NCBI GenBank assembly: GCA_035934535.1
Contig: DASYXS010000058.1
Location: 1 to 51,615 of the forward strand
Source: DASSJF01 sp035934535
GTDB lineage: Bacteria > Sysuimicrobiota > Sysuimicrobiia > Sysuimicrobiales > Segetimicrobiaceae
Length of the DNA stretch: 51,615 nt
Direction: 5' to 3'
Part shown: positions 33,717-41,823 of the stretch, in pieces
How the letters are laid out: every line of letters begins with the position of its first letter
Position numbering within the stretch: the stretch's first letter is position 1
Position numbers and translations under genes: made by a program
Notes under the pieces: model-generated
Databases searched by the model: none
Seen by the model: the letters and a program-made list of their open reading frames with translations, nothing else
Told to the model about the DNA's origin: nothing

Positions 33717-34329
33717 GCCGTTCGGCCAGCCACGCCCGCGCGGCCGTCACGTCTCCCTCGGTCAAGGCATGCCCCCCGGGCTCGACGTGGACGGCCACGT
33801 CCGCGCCGGCCTCCTCGAGGAGGCCGGCGAGCTGCTGCGTCTGCCCGTAGGGCACGATCGCGTCCTGCCGCCCGGCGGCGATGAAGACCGGAATCCCGGC
33901 AAGGCGCGGGCGCGTCTCGGGCACCAGCGGCACCATCGCGCGAAAGAGAATTGCGCCGCGCAGCACACCCGGATGCAGCAGCAGCAGGCTCGCCGCGATG
34001 TTGGCGCCGTTGGAGTAGCCGGCCGCGATCACCGCCGCCGGGTCGAAGCCGTACTCCGCCGCGGCGGCGCCCACGAACTCCGCCAGTTCGCGGGTGCGCT
34101 CGATCAGGTCCGGCACATCGAAGACGCCTTCCGCGAGGCGGCGGAAGAACCGCGGCATCCCGTGCTCCAGCACCCGGCCGCGCGGACTGAGGAGCGCCGC
34201 CCCGGGCGCCAGCGCTTCTCCAAGCGGCAGGAGATCGGTCTCGTCGCCGCCGGTCCCGTGCAGCAGCAGAAGCACGGGCCCCCCGGGCGTTCCTCCCGGC
34301 ACAAAGCGGTGCACGAACTCAGGGGCCAC
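33673..34329 (-). CDS. Alpha/beta hydrolase, MhqD/carboxylesterase type
   Basis: A 218-residue serine hydrolase of the phospholipase/carboxylesterase group. It shows L-L-L-L-H-G-T-G-G-D-E (oxyanion), the nucleophile elbow G-Y-S-N-G-A-N near residue 104, Asp in A-A-G-R-Q-D and His in P-G-G-H near 190. In Bacillus subtilis, MhqD, a hydrolase of this kind, is encoded with the MhqE dioxygenase and counters quinone stress. Here too it follows an MhqE/MhqO-like gene by nine bases. It overlaps the PotC-type gene by 44 bases at its end. Confidence 0.88.
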   Translation of the reverse strand: MAPEFVHRFVPGGTPGGPVLLLLHGTGGDETDLLPLGEALAPGAALLSPRGRVLEHGMPRFFRRLAEGVFDVPDLIERTRELAEFVGAAAAEYGFDPAAVIAAGYSNGANIAASLLLLHPGVLRGAILFRAMVPLVPETRPRLAGIPVFIAAGRQDAIVPYGQTQQLAGLLEEAGADVAVHVEPGGHALTEGDVTAARAWLAERLSRGTAPRGRRAAP

Positions 34330-34338
34330 GGCGCCTCC

Positions 34339-35298
34339 CTACGGCCCGCGCTCCGGGAGATGAAGCCGCGGCAGGCGGGCCTCGAGCGCCTCACGGCGCG
34401 GCTCGAGCCACGGCGGCAGCCGCAGCGCGGTGCCGAGGGCCTCGGGCGGCTCGTCGATCGTGAAGCCGGGCGGGTCGGTCGCGATCTCGAACAGCACGCC
34501 GCCGGGCTCGTGGTAATAGATCGACCGGAAATACTGCCGGTCCCGGACCGGCGTCACGTTGACGCCCGCTTCAAGCAGCCGCCGCCGCCACGCCTGCTGC
34601 GCGTCATCCGACGCGACCCGCCAGGCGACGTGGTGCACCGTCCCAACCGCCACCCGCCCGGGCGACGCGTCCGGCGCGCTAACGATATCCACGTGCGCGC
34701 CCAGGCCGCCGCCGTCCGCGATATACCGGCGCCGGTGGCCGACTGTCTGCGCGAACCGGAAGCCCATCACTTCCGTCAGCAACCGTTCCGTGCCGGTGTG
34801 CATGTGCTCCAGCAGGGCGACGCTGTGGAATCCGCGGATCGCCCGCTCGACCGGGACCGAAGCCGTCGCCCAGGGTGCGCCGAGGTCTGTCCTGGAGTCC
34901 GCCACGAGCTCGAGCGCGAGGCCGTCCGGATCCGAAAATTCCAGGATGGATTCGTCGAACGGCGATTCCAACGCCTCGAATGGGACGCCGCGCGCTCTCA
35001 GGCGTTCCTCCCAAAAGGCGAGCGCGTCGGGGGGAACGGAAAACGACACCGCGGTCGCCTGGCCGGCGCCGCGGTGCCCGCGGGGGGCGCCCGGCCACGG
35101 GAAGAACGTGAGAATGGTGCCGGGATGCCCGGCCTCGTCTCCGAAGTACAAGTGATAGGTGCCGGGATCGTCAAAGTTGACGGTCCGCTTGACCAGACGC
35201 AGGCCCAGCGTCCCGGCGTAGAAATCGACGTTCTGCTGCGGATCGCCCGCGATCGCGGTGACGTGGTGGATACCGCTCAGCTGTTCAGCTGAGTTCAC
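34339..35298 (-). CDS. Ring-cleaving dioxygenase, VOC superfamily (MhqE/MhqO-like)
   Basis: A 319-residue extradiol-type dioxygenase with four VOC modules. The metal ligands can be assigned: His in G-I-H-H-V-T near residue 11, His in V-H-H-V-A-W in the C-terminal half and Glu in V-L-F-E-I. The N-terminal G-I-H-H-V-T-A-I-A-G-D-P-Q-Q-N-V-D-F-Y is a strong signature of hydroquinone-type dioxygenases. It likely cleaves a hydroquinone or catechol using Fe(II). GTG at 35296-35298 overlaps the Rieske stop by three bases (GTGA). The order Rieske, dioxygenase, hydrolase is one operon. Confidence 0.9.
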   Translation of the reverse strand: MNSAEQLSGIHHVTAIAGDPQQNVDFYAGTLGLRLVKRTVNFDDPGTYHLYFGDEAGHPGTILTFFPWPGAPRGHRGAGQATAVSFSVPPDALAFWEERLRARGVPFEALESPFDESILEFSDPDGLALELVADSRTDLGAPWATASVPVERAIRGFHSVALLEHMHTGTERLLTEVMGFRFAQTVGHRRRYIADGGGLGAHVDIVSAPDASPGRVAVGTVHHVAWRVASDDAQQAWRRRLLEAGVNVTPVRDRQYFRSIYYHEPGGVLFEIATDPPGFTIDEPPEALGTALRLPPWLEPRREALEARLPRLHLPERGP

Positions 35299-35615
35299 GA
35301 GGAGGCGTCCCCGAGCACGACAAACACGTCGTCTCCCCGAACCCGCACCGGATACGCGGCCACGGGGTTGTGGGCGGGGCCCTTGCGGACCTGGCCCGAC
35401 GTCACGTCAAACTGGCTGCCGTGCCAGGGGCACGTAACGGTGCTGCCGTCGAGACGGCCTCTCCCCAGCGGTCCGCCCATGTGCGTGCAGGCGTTGGCGA
35501 TCGCGTAGAAGGTCCCGCCGACGTTGAAGAGGGCGATCGCGGTTCCCTGTGCGTCTACGACCGTACCCGTTCCCGGAGCCACCCCGCCAACCTGGGCCAC
35601 CTTGACCTCCGCCAT
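35295..35615 (-). CDS. Rieske [2Fe-2S] ferredoxin-like protein
   Basis: A 106-residue soluble Rieske protein. The cluster motif is C-T-H-M-G-G ... C-P-W-H-G-S (C-x-H, 16 residues, C-x2-H), with no membrane anchor. The start ATG 35613-35615 follows GGGAGG. It belongs to the nitrite reductase small subunit/BphF-like group of electron carriers. As first gene before an Fe(II) dioxygenase it may keep the enzyme's iron reduced, as ferredoxin XylT does for catechol dioxygenase. This role is inferred; no reductase gene is adjacent. Confidence 0.93.
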   Translation of the reverse strand: MAEVKVAQVGGVAPGTGTVVDAQGTAIALFNVGGTFYAIANACTHMGGPLGRGRLDGSTVTCPWHGSQFDVTSGQVRKGPAHNPVAAYPVRVRGDDVFVVLGDASS

Positions 35616-35681
35616 GTGAGCCTCCCAAGTCCTGCCGTCGAGACGCGATCCATCGCACTCCCCTAGCATGCCACGGCGTGC

Positions 35682-35722
35682 GCCCGGCGAGAAGCGGTTC
35701 GCCGGGCACAGATTCGCCCGGC
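35682..35722. promoter_or_regulatory. GCCCGGCGA inverted and repeated half-sites upstream of the Rieske operon
   Basis: GCCCGGCGA at 35682-35690 and its exact complement at 35699-35707 form a nine-pair palindrome with an 8-base gap. A related TCGCCCGGC half-site follows at 35714-35722. It lies about 70 bases upstream of the Rieske start and about 65 before the glycosylase gene. An operator or an RNA hairpin are both possible. Confidence 0.4.
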
Positions 35723-35787
35723 ACAGGGGCGGCAGATCCCGGGACGAAATCTAGCGTCGGTCAATCCGGTGCCCGTCTGAGTGCCGT

Positions 35788-36420
35788 ATGAGCAGCGAAA
35801 CATTTCGAAGCGCATTTTCCGCCGCCGCCGCCGCGGTGGCCCGCCGCGACAGGGTCATGGCCAAATTAATGAAACGGGCCGGTCCGTTTCGTCTGCCCAG
35901 GCCGAGGACCGATCACTTCGGGACGCTCGCCGAAAGCATTCTGTACCAGCAGCTCGCCGGCGCCGCCGCCGCCGCGATTCACCGTCGATTTGTGGCGCTG
36001 TTCGACGGGGATCTGTCGCCCGCGGCCGTCTTGGCGCTGGCCCCCCGGAAGATTCGCGCCGCCGGGTTGTCGGGGAGCAAGGTGCGCTCGATCCGCGATC
36101 TCGCCGCGAAGGTCGCCGACGGTACCGTCCCCCTGGGCCGCATCGGCCGGCTCGCGGACGAAGAGATCATCACGCGCCTGTCGGTCGTCCGCGGCATCGG
36201 GCGGTGGACCGCCGAGATGTTCCTCATTTTCCAATTGCGGCGGCTCGACGTGTGGCCGGTCGACGACTACGGCGTCCGGAAAGGCTACTCACTCGCCTAC
36301 GGCCTGCCAGACCTGCTGACGCCGAAGCAGCTCCAGGCCGAGGGCGAACGGTTCCGGCCGTACCGGACGGTCGCGGCCTGGTATTGCTGGCAGGCCGTTC
36401 GGGAACAACGGAAAGGGTGA
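35788..36420 (+). CDS. DNA-3-methyladenine glycosylase, HhH-GPD (AlkA-like)
   Basis: A 210-residue base-excision repair glycosylase. The helix-hairpin-helix reads S-V-V-R-G-I-G-R-W-T-A-E-M near residues 131-143, and the catalytic aspartate is in W-P-V-D-D-Y-G-V-R-K near 156. The N-terminal S-I-L-Y-Q-Q-L-A motif is typical of AlkA, without the N-terminal beta-domain of E. coli AlkA. It excises alkylated purines from DNA. It is coupled with the following gene by a four-base gap and is divergent from the quinone-type operon. Confidence 0.92.
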   Translation: MSSETFRSAFSAAAAAVARRDRVMAKLMKRAGPFRLPRPRTDHFGTLAESILYQQLAGAAAAAIHRRFVALFDGDLSPAAVLALAPRKIRAAGLSGSKVRSIRDLAAKVADGTVPLGRIGRLADEEIITRLSVVRGIGRWTAEMFLIFQLRRLDVWPVDDYGVRKGYSLAYGLPDLLTPKQLQAEGERFRPYRTVAAWYCWQAVREQRKG

Positions 36421-36424
36421 CGGG

Positions 36425-36826
36425 ATGCGCAGCCACGTCGTCGTCTGGATCGATCACACGGAAGCCCGCGTGTTCCACGTACAGCCGGAGACGCCCGGCC
36501 ATGCGCAGCCTGAGCCGGTCGACGAGGCGACCATCCTCTCTCCGCGCCACCTCATCCACCGGCATCCCAAGGGACAGGGTGAAGCGAGGGAACACCCCGA
36601 CGACGCCGCGCGATTCTTTCACGACGTCGCGCGCGCCGTCGAAAGCGCCGATAGCCTGCTGATCGTCGGTCCGGCCTCGGCGAAGACGGAATTCGTGAAG
36701 TACCTGGACGCGCACGAGCGGGCGCTGCGGGCGAAGATCGCCGGCGTGGAAACCGTCGATCATCCGACCGATCGAGAGATGGTCGCCTACGCGAGGAAGT
36801 ACTTCAAAGCCAGCGATCGGATGTAG
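36425..36826 (+). CDS. eRF1-domain-like / host-attachment-type small protein
   Basis: A 133-residue protein of the group annotated as translational machinery protein, distantly related to domain 3 of release factor eRF1. Typical features are V-V-V-W-I-D-H-T-E-A-R-V-F near the N-terminus, L-L-I-V-G-P-A-S-A-K-T-E in the middle and H-P-T-D-R-E-M-V-A-Y-A-R-K-Y-F at the end. Many members stand near stress or ribosome-rescue genes; the biochemical role is not proven. It follows the glycosylase gene by four bases. Confidence 0.85.
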   Translation: MRSHVVVWIDHTEARVFHVQPETPGHAQPEPVDEATILSPRHLIHRHPKGQGEAREHPDDAARFFHDVARAVESADSLLIVGPASAKTEFVKYLDAHERALRAKIAGVETVDHPTDREMVAYARKYFKASDRM

Positions 36827-36831
36827 ACAGG

Positions 36832-36856
36832 CGCCGGCGCGGCGGGCTTTTCTTAC
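36832..36856 (+). terminator. Possible weak terminator between convergent genes
   Basis: GC-rich inverted sequence around CGCCGGCGCGGCG followed by CTTTTCTT, six bases after the eRF1-like gene. The T-rich stretch is unusual in this GC-rich DNA. The stem is only about four pairs, so confidence is low. Confidence 0.35.
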
Positions 36857-37629
36857 GGAACGGCCGGCCGAGCGGGGGCGGCGCCCTGGGCGGGTCCGGC
36901 GGCAGCGCCGAGGAACGACGCCTCGAAATCCGGCCGGCCGAGCAGCTCGGCCGGCCGCCCTTCCAGCCGGTTCGCGCCGGAGACCAGCACGACGGTCCAA
37001 TCGGCGATCTGCATCGCCGCCCTGGCGCGCTGCTCCACCAGCAGCACTGCCTTTCCGCCCGCGGCCAGACCGCGGATGCGCTCGCGGAGCAGGGCGTCCG
37101 CCAGTTGGGGCGACAGGTTCGCGGTGGGCTCGTCGAGGATGAGCACCCGCGGGTCGAGCATCAGCACGCGGGCGATCGCGAGCATCTTCCGCTCGCCGCC
37201 GCTCAACTTGTCGGCGCGCCGGCGGAGCATCCCGCCGAGCCGCGGGAAGACGGCGCAGACCTCGTCGATCCGCCGGGCCACGGCGGCCCGGGTCAGTAGA
37301 AACCCGCCCATCTCGAGGTTCTCGTGCACGGTGAGCGGCTCGAAGATGTCGCCGACCTGTGGGACGTAGCCGACGCCGCGGCCGGCGAGTGCCTCGGGCG
37401 CGAAGTTCGTCACGTCATCAGGGCCGAGCCGCACGCTGCCCCCGCTGACGCGAAGGATGCCGACGAGGGCCTTGAGCAGGGTGCTCTTGCCGGCTCCGTT
37501 CGGGCCGATCACCGCGACGATCTCCCCCGTGGCGACGCTGAGGCTCACGTCGCGGATCACCGGGACCGGGCCGTAGCCGGCGGTGACGCGGTCGGCGACG
37601 AGGTACGGCGCCGGGCGGTCAGCCGGCAA
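36853..37629 (-). CDS. livF: Branched-chain amino-acid-type ABC transporter ATPase (LivF)
   Basis: A 258-residue ATPase. Walker A G-P-N-G-A-G-K-S-T, the long V-G-Y-V-P-Q-V Q-loop, signature L-S-G-G-E-R-K-M-L-A-I-A-R and Walker B V-L-I-L-D-E-P-T-A-N-L-S-P are of LivF type. The H-loop histidine is not in its normal form; V-E-Q-R-A-R-A-A has Q-R where LivF usually has V-E-Q-N, so this group carries no canonical His. The TTG start at 37627-37629 lies 11 bases inside the end of the upstream fusion gene. It is the last gene of the Liv operon. Confidence 0.93.
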   Translation of the reverse strand: MPADRPAPYLVADRVTAGYGPVPVIRDVSLSVATGEIVAVIGPNGAGKSTLLKALVGILRVSGGSVRLGPDDVTNFAPEALAGRGVGYVPQVGDIFEPLTVHENLEMGGFLLTRAAVARRIDEVCAVFPRLGGMLRRRADKLSGGERKMLAIARVLMLDPRVLILDEPTANLSPQLADALLRERIRGLAAGGKAVLLVEQRARAAMQIADWTVVLVSGANRLEGRPAELLGRPDFEASFLGAAAGPAQGAAPARPAVP

Positions 37630-39424
37630 TGTAGGCCTCGACGACTTCGCGCTGCCCGCGAAGCGCCGTCATCGAGCCCCGCCCGATGACGCGGCCCTGC
37701 GCCATGACGATCACGGGATCGCAGAGACGATCGACCATCGCGAGCTCGTGCTCCACCATCAGAATGGCCAGCCCTTCGTCGCGGAGACTCTCGAGGACCG
37801 CGGCGATCTCGTCGACGACGGACGGATGCACACCGGCCATGGGCTCGTCGAGCAGGAGCACCCGCGGCCGGAGCATCAGCGCCCGCATGATCTCGAGCAG
37901 GCGCTTCTGTCCGCCGCTCAGGTTGCCGGCGTACTGGGATTCCGCCGCGGTCATCCGGAACCGTTCGAGCAGCCCCCGGGCCCGCTCCACCAGCCGTGTT
38001 TCCTCCGGCCACCAGGCACGTCTGCCGCGCAGCGCGCCGGCGAGCGTATCGCCCGGATGTCCCGGTACCGCGACGAGAAGATTCTCCAGCACGGTAAGCT
38101 GGGAGAACTCCGACGAGAGCTGAAAGGTGCGCACGAGTCCGCGCTGGGCCCGGCGAAACGCCGGCAGGCGGGTGATGTCCTCGCCGTCGAGGAGGATCCG
38201 CCCGGCCGACGCCGGCAGCGTCCCCGCCAGGACCGCCAGCAGCGTGGACTTGCCGGCGCCGTTTGGACCGATGAGCCCCGTGAGGCGTCCCGGATGCAGG
38301 TCGAGCGACACCCCGTCCACGGCGCGCAGCCCCTCGAAGTGCCGCTCGATGTTCTCGGCGCGCAGCCGCGGGAGCGACGGCGCCACCGGCGGGCCCCCCC
38401 ACCCATCCGCGGCGCGCGCCGGCACGCCACGCAGTCCGTCCGTCGCGGGGGCCTCCCGCCCGCCGCCGGACCGCGCCTTCGGGAAGACGCGGCGCCGCTC
38501 GGGCAGCGTGCCGCTCGGACGGAACCACAAGAACCCGACGATCAACAGACCGATCGCCACGCGCTGCATCGCCGGGATGAATCCCGGCGGACCGAACTGC
38601 GGGATGAAGCGCGTGGCTTCTTCGAAGGCGACCGGGACCAGCAGCGCGCCGAGCACCGCGCCGAGATTGTTGCCGCGGCCGCCGACGATCAGCGCGGCGA
38701 AGAGCACGATCGTCTCCGGATAGAGCCAGGTATCCGGCGCCCACACGCCGATGTACCCGACCAGGATCGCACCGCTCAACCCGGCGATGACGCCGCCGAC
38801 GACGAACATGATCATCTTGAGGAGCACGATGTTCTTCCCGAGCGCGCCCGCCGCGAGCTCGCGCTCCCGCATCGCCCGCAGCGTCCGGCCGTACGGCGAG
38901 TAGACGATCCGCTGGGCGGCGACGAACACGAGCGCGCACCCGAGCACCGTCAGCGCGACGTACAGCCACTGATACCCGATCGTCTTGGTGTTGATGACGC
39001 CCGCGAGCGGCGGGGGCACCAGGGCCAGCCCGGCGGCCCCGTTCAAGAACGATCGCGCGTTGGTGATCACGGTGTTCGCAATGACCGAGATGACCAGCAG
39101 CGCGATCGCCTGATAGTCCGTGCGCAGCCGCCGCAGCACCACGAGCCCGACGGGAATCGCCAAGAGGCCGCCCGCGGCGGCGCCGCCCAGCCAGGGCAGC
39201 GGAAACGGCAGCCCCCACCCGCCGACGTACTGCTGGAACGTGCCGGCGGCGGGGGGCATCGACATCACGGCCGCGGCGTAGGCGCCCGCGGCCTGGAAGA
39301 TGATGAACCCGAAGTTCACCAACCCCGAGACGCCGAACTGCAGATTCAGGGCGATGCACGCCATCGCGTCGACGCCGGCGTACACCAGCAGCGTGGTGGC
39401 GTAGTAAATCTCGCCCGCGGTCAT
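37619..39424 (-). CDS. LivM permease fused to LivG ATPase
   Basis: A 601-residue fusion. Residues 1-300 form a LivM-type permease with about ten spans and the start L-V-Y-A-G-V-D-A-M-A-C-I-A-L-N-L-Q. Residues 300-355 are a linker rich in Arg, Gly and Pro. Residues 356-601 are a LivG-type ATPase with Walker A G-P-N-G-A-G-K-S-T near 385, a Q-loop R-T-F-Q-L, signature L-S-G-G-Q-K-R-L-L-E-I, V-L-L-L-D-E-P-M-A-G and V-E-H-E-L. Permease-ATPase fusions occur in some Liv systems. It overlaps LivH by one base and LivF by 11. Confidence 0.94.
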   Translation of the reverse strand: MTAGEIYYATTLLVYAGVDAMACIALNLQFGVSGLVNFGFIIFQAAGAYAAAVMSMPPAAGTFQQYVGGWGLPFPLPWLGGAAAGGLLAIPVGLVVLRRLRTDYQAIALLVISVIANTVITNARSFLNGAAGLALVPPPLAGVINTKTIGYQWLYVALTVLGCALVFVAAQRIVYSPYGRTLRAMRERELAAGALGKNIVLLKMIMFVVGGVIAGLSGAILVGYIGVWAPDTWLYPETIVLFAALIVGGRGNNLGAVLGALLVPVAFEEATRFIPQFGPPGFIPAMQRVAIGLLIVGFLWFRPSGTLPERRRVFPKARSGGGREAPATDGLRGVPARAADGWGGPPVAPSLPRLRAENIERHFEGLRAVDGVSLDLHPGRLTGLIGPNGAGKSTLLAVLAGTLPASAGRILLDGEDITRLPAFRRAQRGLVRTFQLSSEFSQLTVLENLLVAVPGHPGDTLAGALRGRRAWWPEETRLVERARGLLERFRMTAAESQYAGNLSGGQKRLLEIMRALMLRPRVLLLDEPMAGVHPSVVDEIAAVLESLRDEGLAILMVEHELAMVDRLCDPVIVMAQGRVIGRGSMTALRGQREVVEAYIAG

Positions 39425-40308
39425 CAGCCCGCCTGCCCGAGCGCGCCGATCTTCGAGAGCAGTCCCTGCGGGCGCAGGATCATGACCGCGACCAGAACGG
39501 CGAAGGCCACGACCTCCTTATACTGCGGGGAGAGCGCGGCCGCGCTCAACTCCGTCATCAGCCCGATCAGCAGCGCCCCCAGCATGGCGCCATAGGGCTG
39601 GCCGGCTCCGCCGAGGACCGCCGCGGCGAGGATGACGATTAGATACGTCGCGCCGTCGCTGACTCTGAATGACGCGGAATCGATCGCCGCCACCGTGCCG
39701 GCGAGCCCGCACAGCGCACCGGTGATCACCCACACGAGATCGATCACGCGCCCGGTCGGGATGCCGCAGTTGCGGGCCAGCGTCGGGTTGGCCGCGGTCG
39801 CCCGCATCGCCTTGCCGAGGCGCGTGAACGTGAGCAGCGTATGAACTGCCGCCATGGCGGCCGCGGCGACGAGGAAGACGACCACCTGGACCCAGGTGAG
39901 GATCAGGCCGCCCGCCCGGATCACCACGGCGTCCGCGACCGTGTACGAGACGCTGTCGGGGCCGACGATGGCCAGGAGCACGTTGCTCACGATGAGCCCG
40001 GCGGCGAGGGCGACGATCACCAACCCGATGAGGGAGGTGCCGCGGCGTTGGAATGGGGCGTAGAACAGCCGGTTCAAGACAAACGAGAGGACCGCCCCGA
40101 AGGCCGCGGCCGCCACGAGCCCGATCCAGATGTTCACTCCGGCCTGGTTGAGCGCGTACGCGGCGTACGCCGAGGAGATCATGACCTCGCCGTAGGCCAG
40201 GTTGATCAAATTCGTAATCCCAAATTGCATCGTGAAGCCGACCGCGGCGATGGAGATCACGGCGGCGCTCACCAGACCGAAGCCGAAGGCGGCCGCGTAG
40301 ATGCTCAC
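39424..40308 (-). CDS. livH: Branched-chain amino-acid-type ABC transporter permease (LivH)
   Basis: A 294-residue permease with about eight spans. It has the LivH start (A-A-V-G-F-T-M-Q-F-G-I-T-N-L-I-N-L-A-Y-G-E-V-M), the loop R-A-T-A-A-N-P-T-L-A-R-N-C-G-I near residue 170 and A-A-V-L-G-G-A-G-Q-P-Y-G-A-M-L-G-A near 240. It begins with GTG at 40306-40308 and follows the binding protein after a 102-base spacer that carries a strong hairpin. It forms the channel together with the LivM half of the next gene. Confidence 0.93.
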   Translation of the reverse strand: MSIYAAAFGFGLVSAAVISIAAVGFTMQFGITNLINLAYGEVMISSAYAAYALNQAGVNIWIGLVAAAAFGAVLSFVLNRLFYAPFQRRGTSLIGLVIVALAAGLIVSNVLLAIVGPDSVSYTVADAVVIRAGGLILTWVQVVVFLVAAAAMAAVHTLLTFTRLGKAMRATAANPTLARNCGIPTGRVIDLVWVITGALCGLAGTVAAIDSASFRVSDGATYLIVILAAAVLGGAGQPYGAMLGALLIGLMTELSAAALSPQYKEVVAFAVLVAVMILRPQGLLSKIGALGQAG

Positions 40309-40364
40309 CGCTGGGCGTCTCCCGTCGTGTCGCGGCGAGGCCGGGTGCGCGCCGCGCCGGTCAC

Positions 40365-40392
40365 CCGGCGGCGGGCGCGCGCCCGCCGCCGG
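40365..40392 (-). terminator. Perfect 12-bp hairpin between Liv binding protein and LivH
   Basis: CCGGCGGCGGGC, loop GCGC and the exact complement, 18 bases past the binding-protein stop on the minus strand. As with the polyamine-type operon, it probably lowers readthrough into the permease genes or protects the binding-protein mRNA. No T-run follows. Confidence 0.6.
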
Positions 40393-40410
40393 CGAACCCC
40401 GCCGTTCCCG

Positions 40411-41715
40411 TCACGGCGTGCTGAGCGTGGTGATCTGCGCGTTCGTCAGGGTCCCGACCTGGATCTCGTCGCCCTTCTCGTTGTAGCGGACCACGACGAA
40501 GCCGTTGTTCGAGTTGTGCCACCGGTCGAAGTGCGTCGGCCCGCCCGCGCCGTCGTAGCGGATGGCGCGTCCCTGCTTCAGCGCCGCGAGGCCCTGGGCG
40601 TACGTCGCGACGACCTGCGCGCCCGGCGCGCCGTCGCCGATCTTGACGATCCAGGGCTGGAAGACGGTCCGGTCGGTGCTCTTGGCGGCGGTGGCCGCCA
40701 GCGCCGTCATGACGATCCCGTCGTAGAGATGGATCGTGGAGCCGCGCTTGGCGTACTTGGGGGCGGCCGGATACTGCGACGCGGACGCCAGCAGGTTGGT
40801 CCTGAACGCGTTGTACCCGGGACCGTTGAACGTGGACGGCGTGTCGTTGGCGAGGAAGTACTTGAGGAGATCCGGGACGCCGATGGCCTGCGACACCGCC
40901 TTGAACCACACCGGATCGATCGTGGCGGACGAGCCGATCACCGGAATCATGCCGCCGTTGAGCTGCTTGACCTCGGAGAGATAGATGGCGTCGGCGGGCC
41001 CGAGGGCCTCGGTGAGGATCACGTCCGGCTTGGCCGCCAGCAGCTTGGTCACTTCCGTCCGGTACGACGACTGGTTGAGGGCGATGGCCTGGTTGATGAC
41101 CATCTGCGCGCCCACTTTTTTGATGGCCTGGATCGCCGGCGCGACGAACGTCTGGGAGCCGATGTCGTTGCCGAAGACGAGCGCGATGCGCTTGTAATGC
41201 TTGATGTAGACCGCGATGCCGACCATGGCGTAGGCGTCGTATTCGTCGGCCGGCACCAGGCGGTAGAAGTACGTGAACTTGCTCTGATTGAACTCCGACT
41301 GCCCCGTCTGGCTGAACGTGGGGACGTGGTTCTCGTCGAGGATCGGCATGACGCTCGAGGCTTCGTCGGACGAGACGCCGATCGTCATGAAGAGGTTGGG
41401 CGTGCTGGCGACCATCTGCCGGGCCGCCGGGACCGCGTCGGCGGGCTCACCGCGCGTGTCGAACTGCTTGCAGACGACCTGGCGTCCGAGAATGCCGCCG
41501 GCCGCGTTGATCTGACGCGCGGCGGGGAAGCAGGCGGCGAAATGCGCGGCGCCGAGCACGGCGTCCGCGCCCGTGAACGGCGACAGCACGCCCACCACAA
41601 GCGTGTCGGCCCCGGCGGCCGTCGCGGGGCCGAAGCCGGTGGCCAGCGCACACACCAACCCGAGGCACAAGAGACCGGCGAGCCACGGTCGAGCGGGCGA
41701 GCGAAGTCCCTTCAT
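40411..41715 (-). CDS. ABC transporter substrate-binding protein, Liv (LivJ) type
   Basis: A 434-residue periplasmic protein. ATG 41713-41715 is chosen for the GGGAGGTG upstream and a proper Sec signal (cleavage near P-A-T-A-A-G-A, no lipobox). The LivJ fold is shown by V-V-G-V-L-S-P-F-T-G-A-D-A at the start of the mature part, A-A-R-Q-I-N-A-A-G-G-I-L-G-R-Q-V and I-G-V-S-S-D-E-A. Cys in C-F-P and V-C-K may form a disulfide. The ligand is likely an amino acid or a carboxylate; the upstream CoA-transferase, MaoC and dehydrogenase genes argue for a carboxylate. Confidence 0.93.
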   Translation of the reverse strand: MKGLRSPARPWLAGLLCLGLVCALATGFGPATAAGADTLVVGVLSPFTGADAVLGAAHFAACFPAARQINAAGGILGRQVVCKQFDTRGEPADAVPAARQMVASTPNLFMTIGVSSDEASSVMPILDENHVPTFSQTGQSEFNQSKFTYFYRLVPADEYDAYAMVGIAVYIKHYKRIALVFGNDIGSQTFVAPAIQAIKKVGAQMVINQAIALNQSSYRTEVTKLLAAKPDVILTEALGPADAIYLSEVKQLNGGMIPVIGSSATIDPVWFKAVSQAIGVPDLLKYFLANDTPSTFNGPGYNAFRTNLLASASQYPAAPKYAKRGSTIHLYDGIVMTALAATAAKSTDRTVFQPWIVKIGDGAPGAQVVATYAQGLAALKQGRAIRYDGAGGPTHFDRWHNSNNGFVVVRYNEKGDEIQVGTLTNAQITTLSTP

Positions 41716-41767
41716 CGGCAAGACACCTCCCACCGTTTGAGCGCCAACAGTACGGCCGCCGCCGAAT

Positions 41768-41786
41768 TTCCAGTTGGGATCTGGAA
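41768..41786. promoter_or_regulatory. 19-bp palindrome upstream of the Liv operon
   Basis: TTCCAG, seven bases, CTGGAA, a perfect inverted repeat about 55 bases upstream of the binding-protein start in the 108-base gap after the CoA-transferase gene. Its AT content stands out. It is a candidate operator for a dimeric regulator. Confidence 0.45.
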
Positions 41787-41823
41787 CACCTTCATACGGA
41801 CCGGCGGGACCGCCGTCGCGCGC

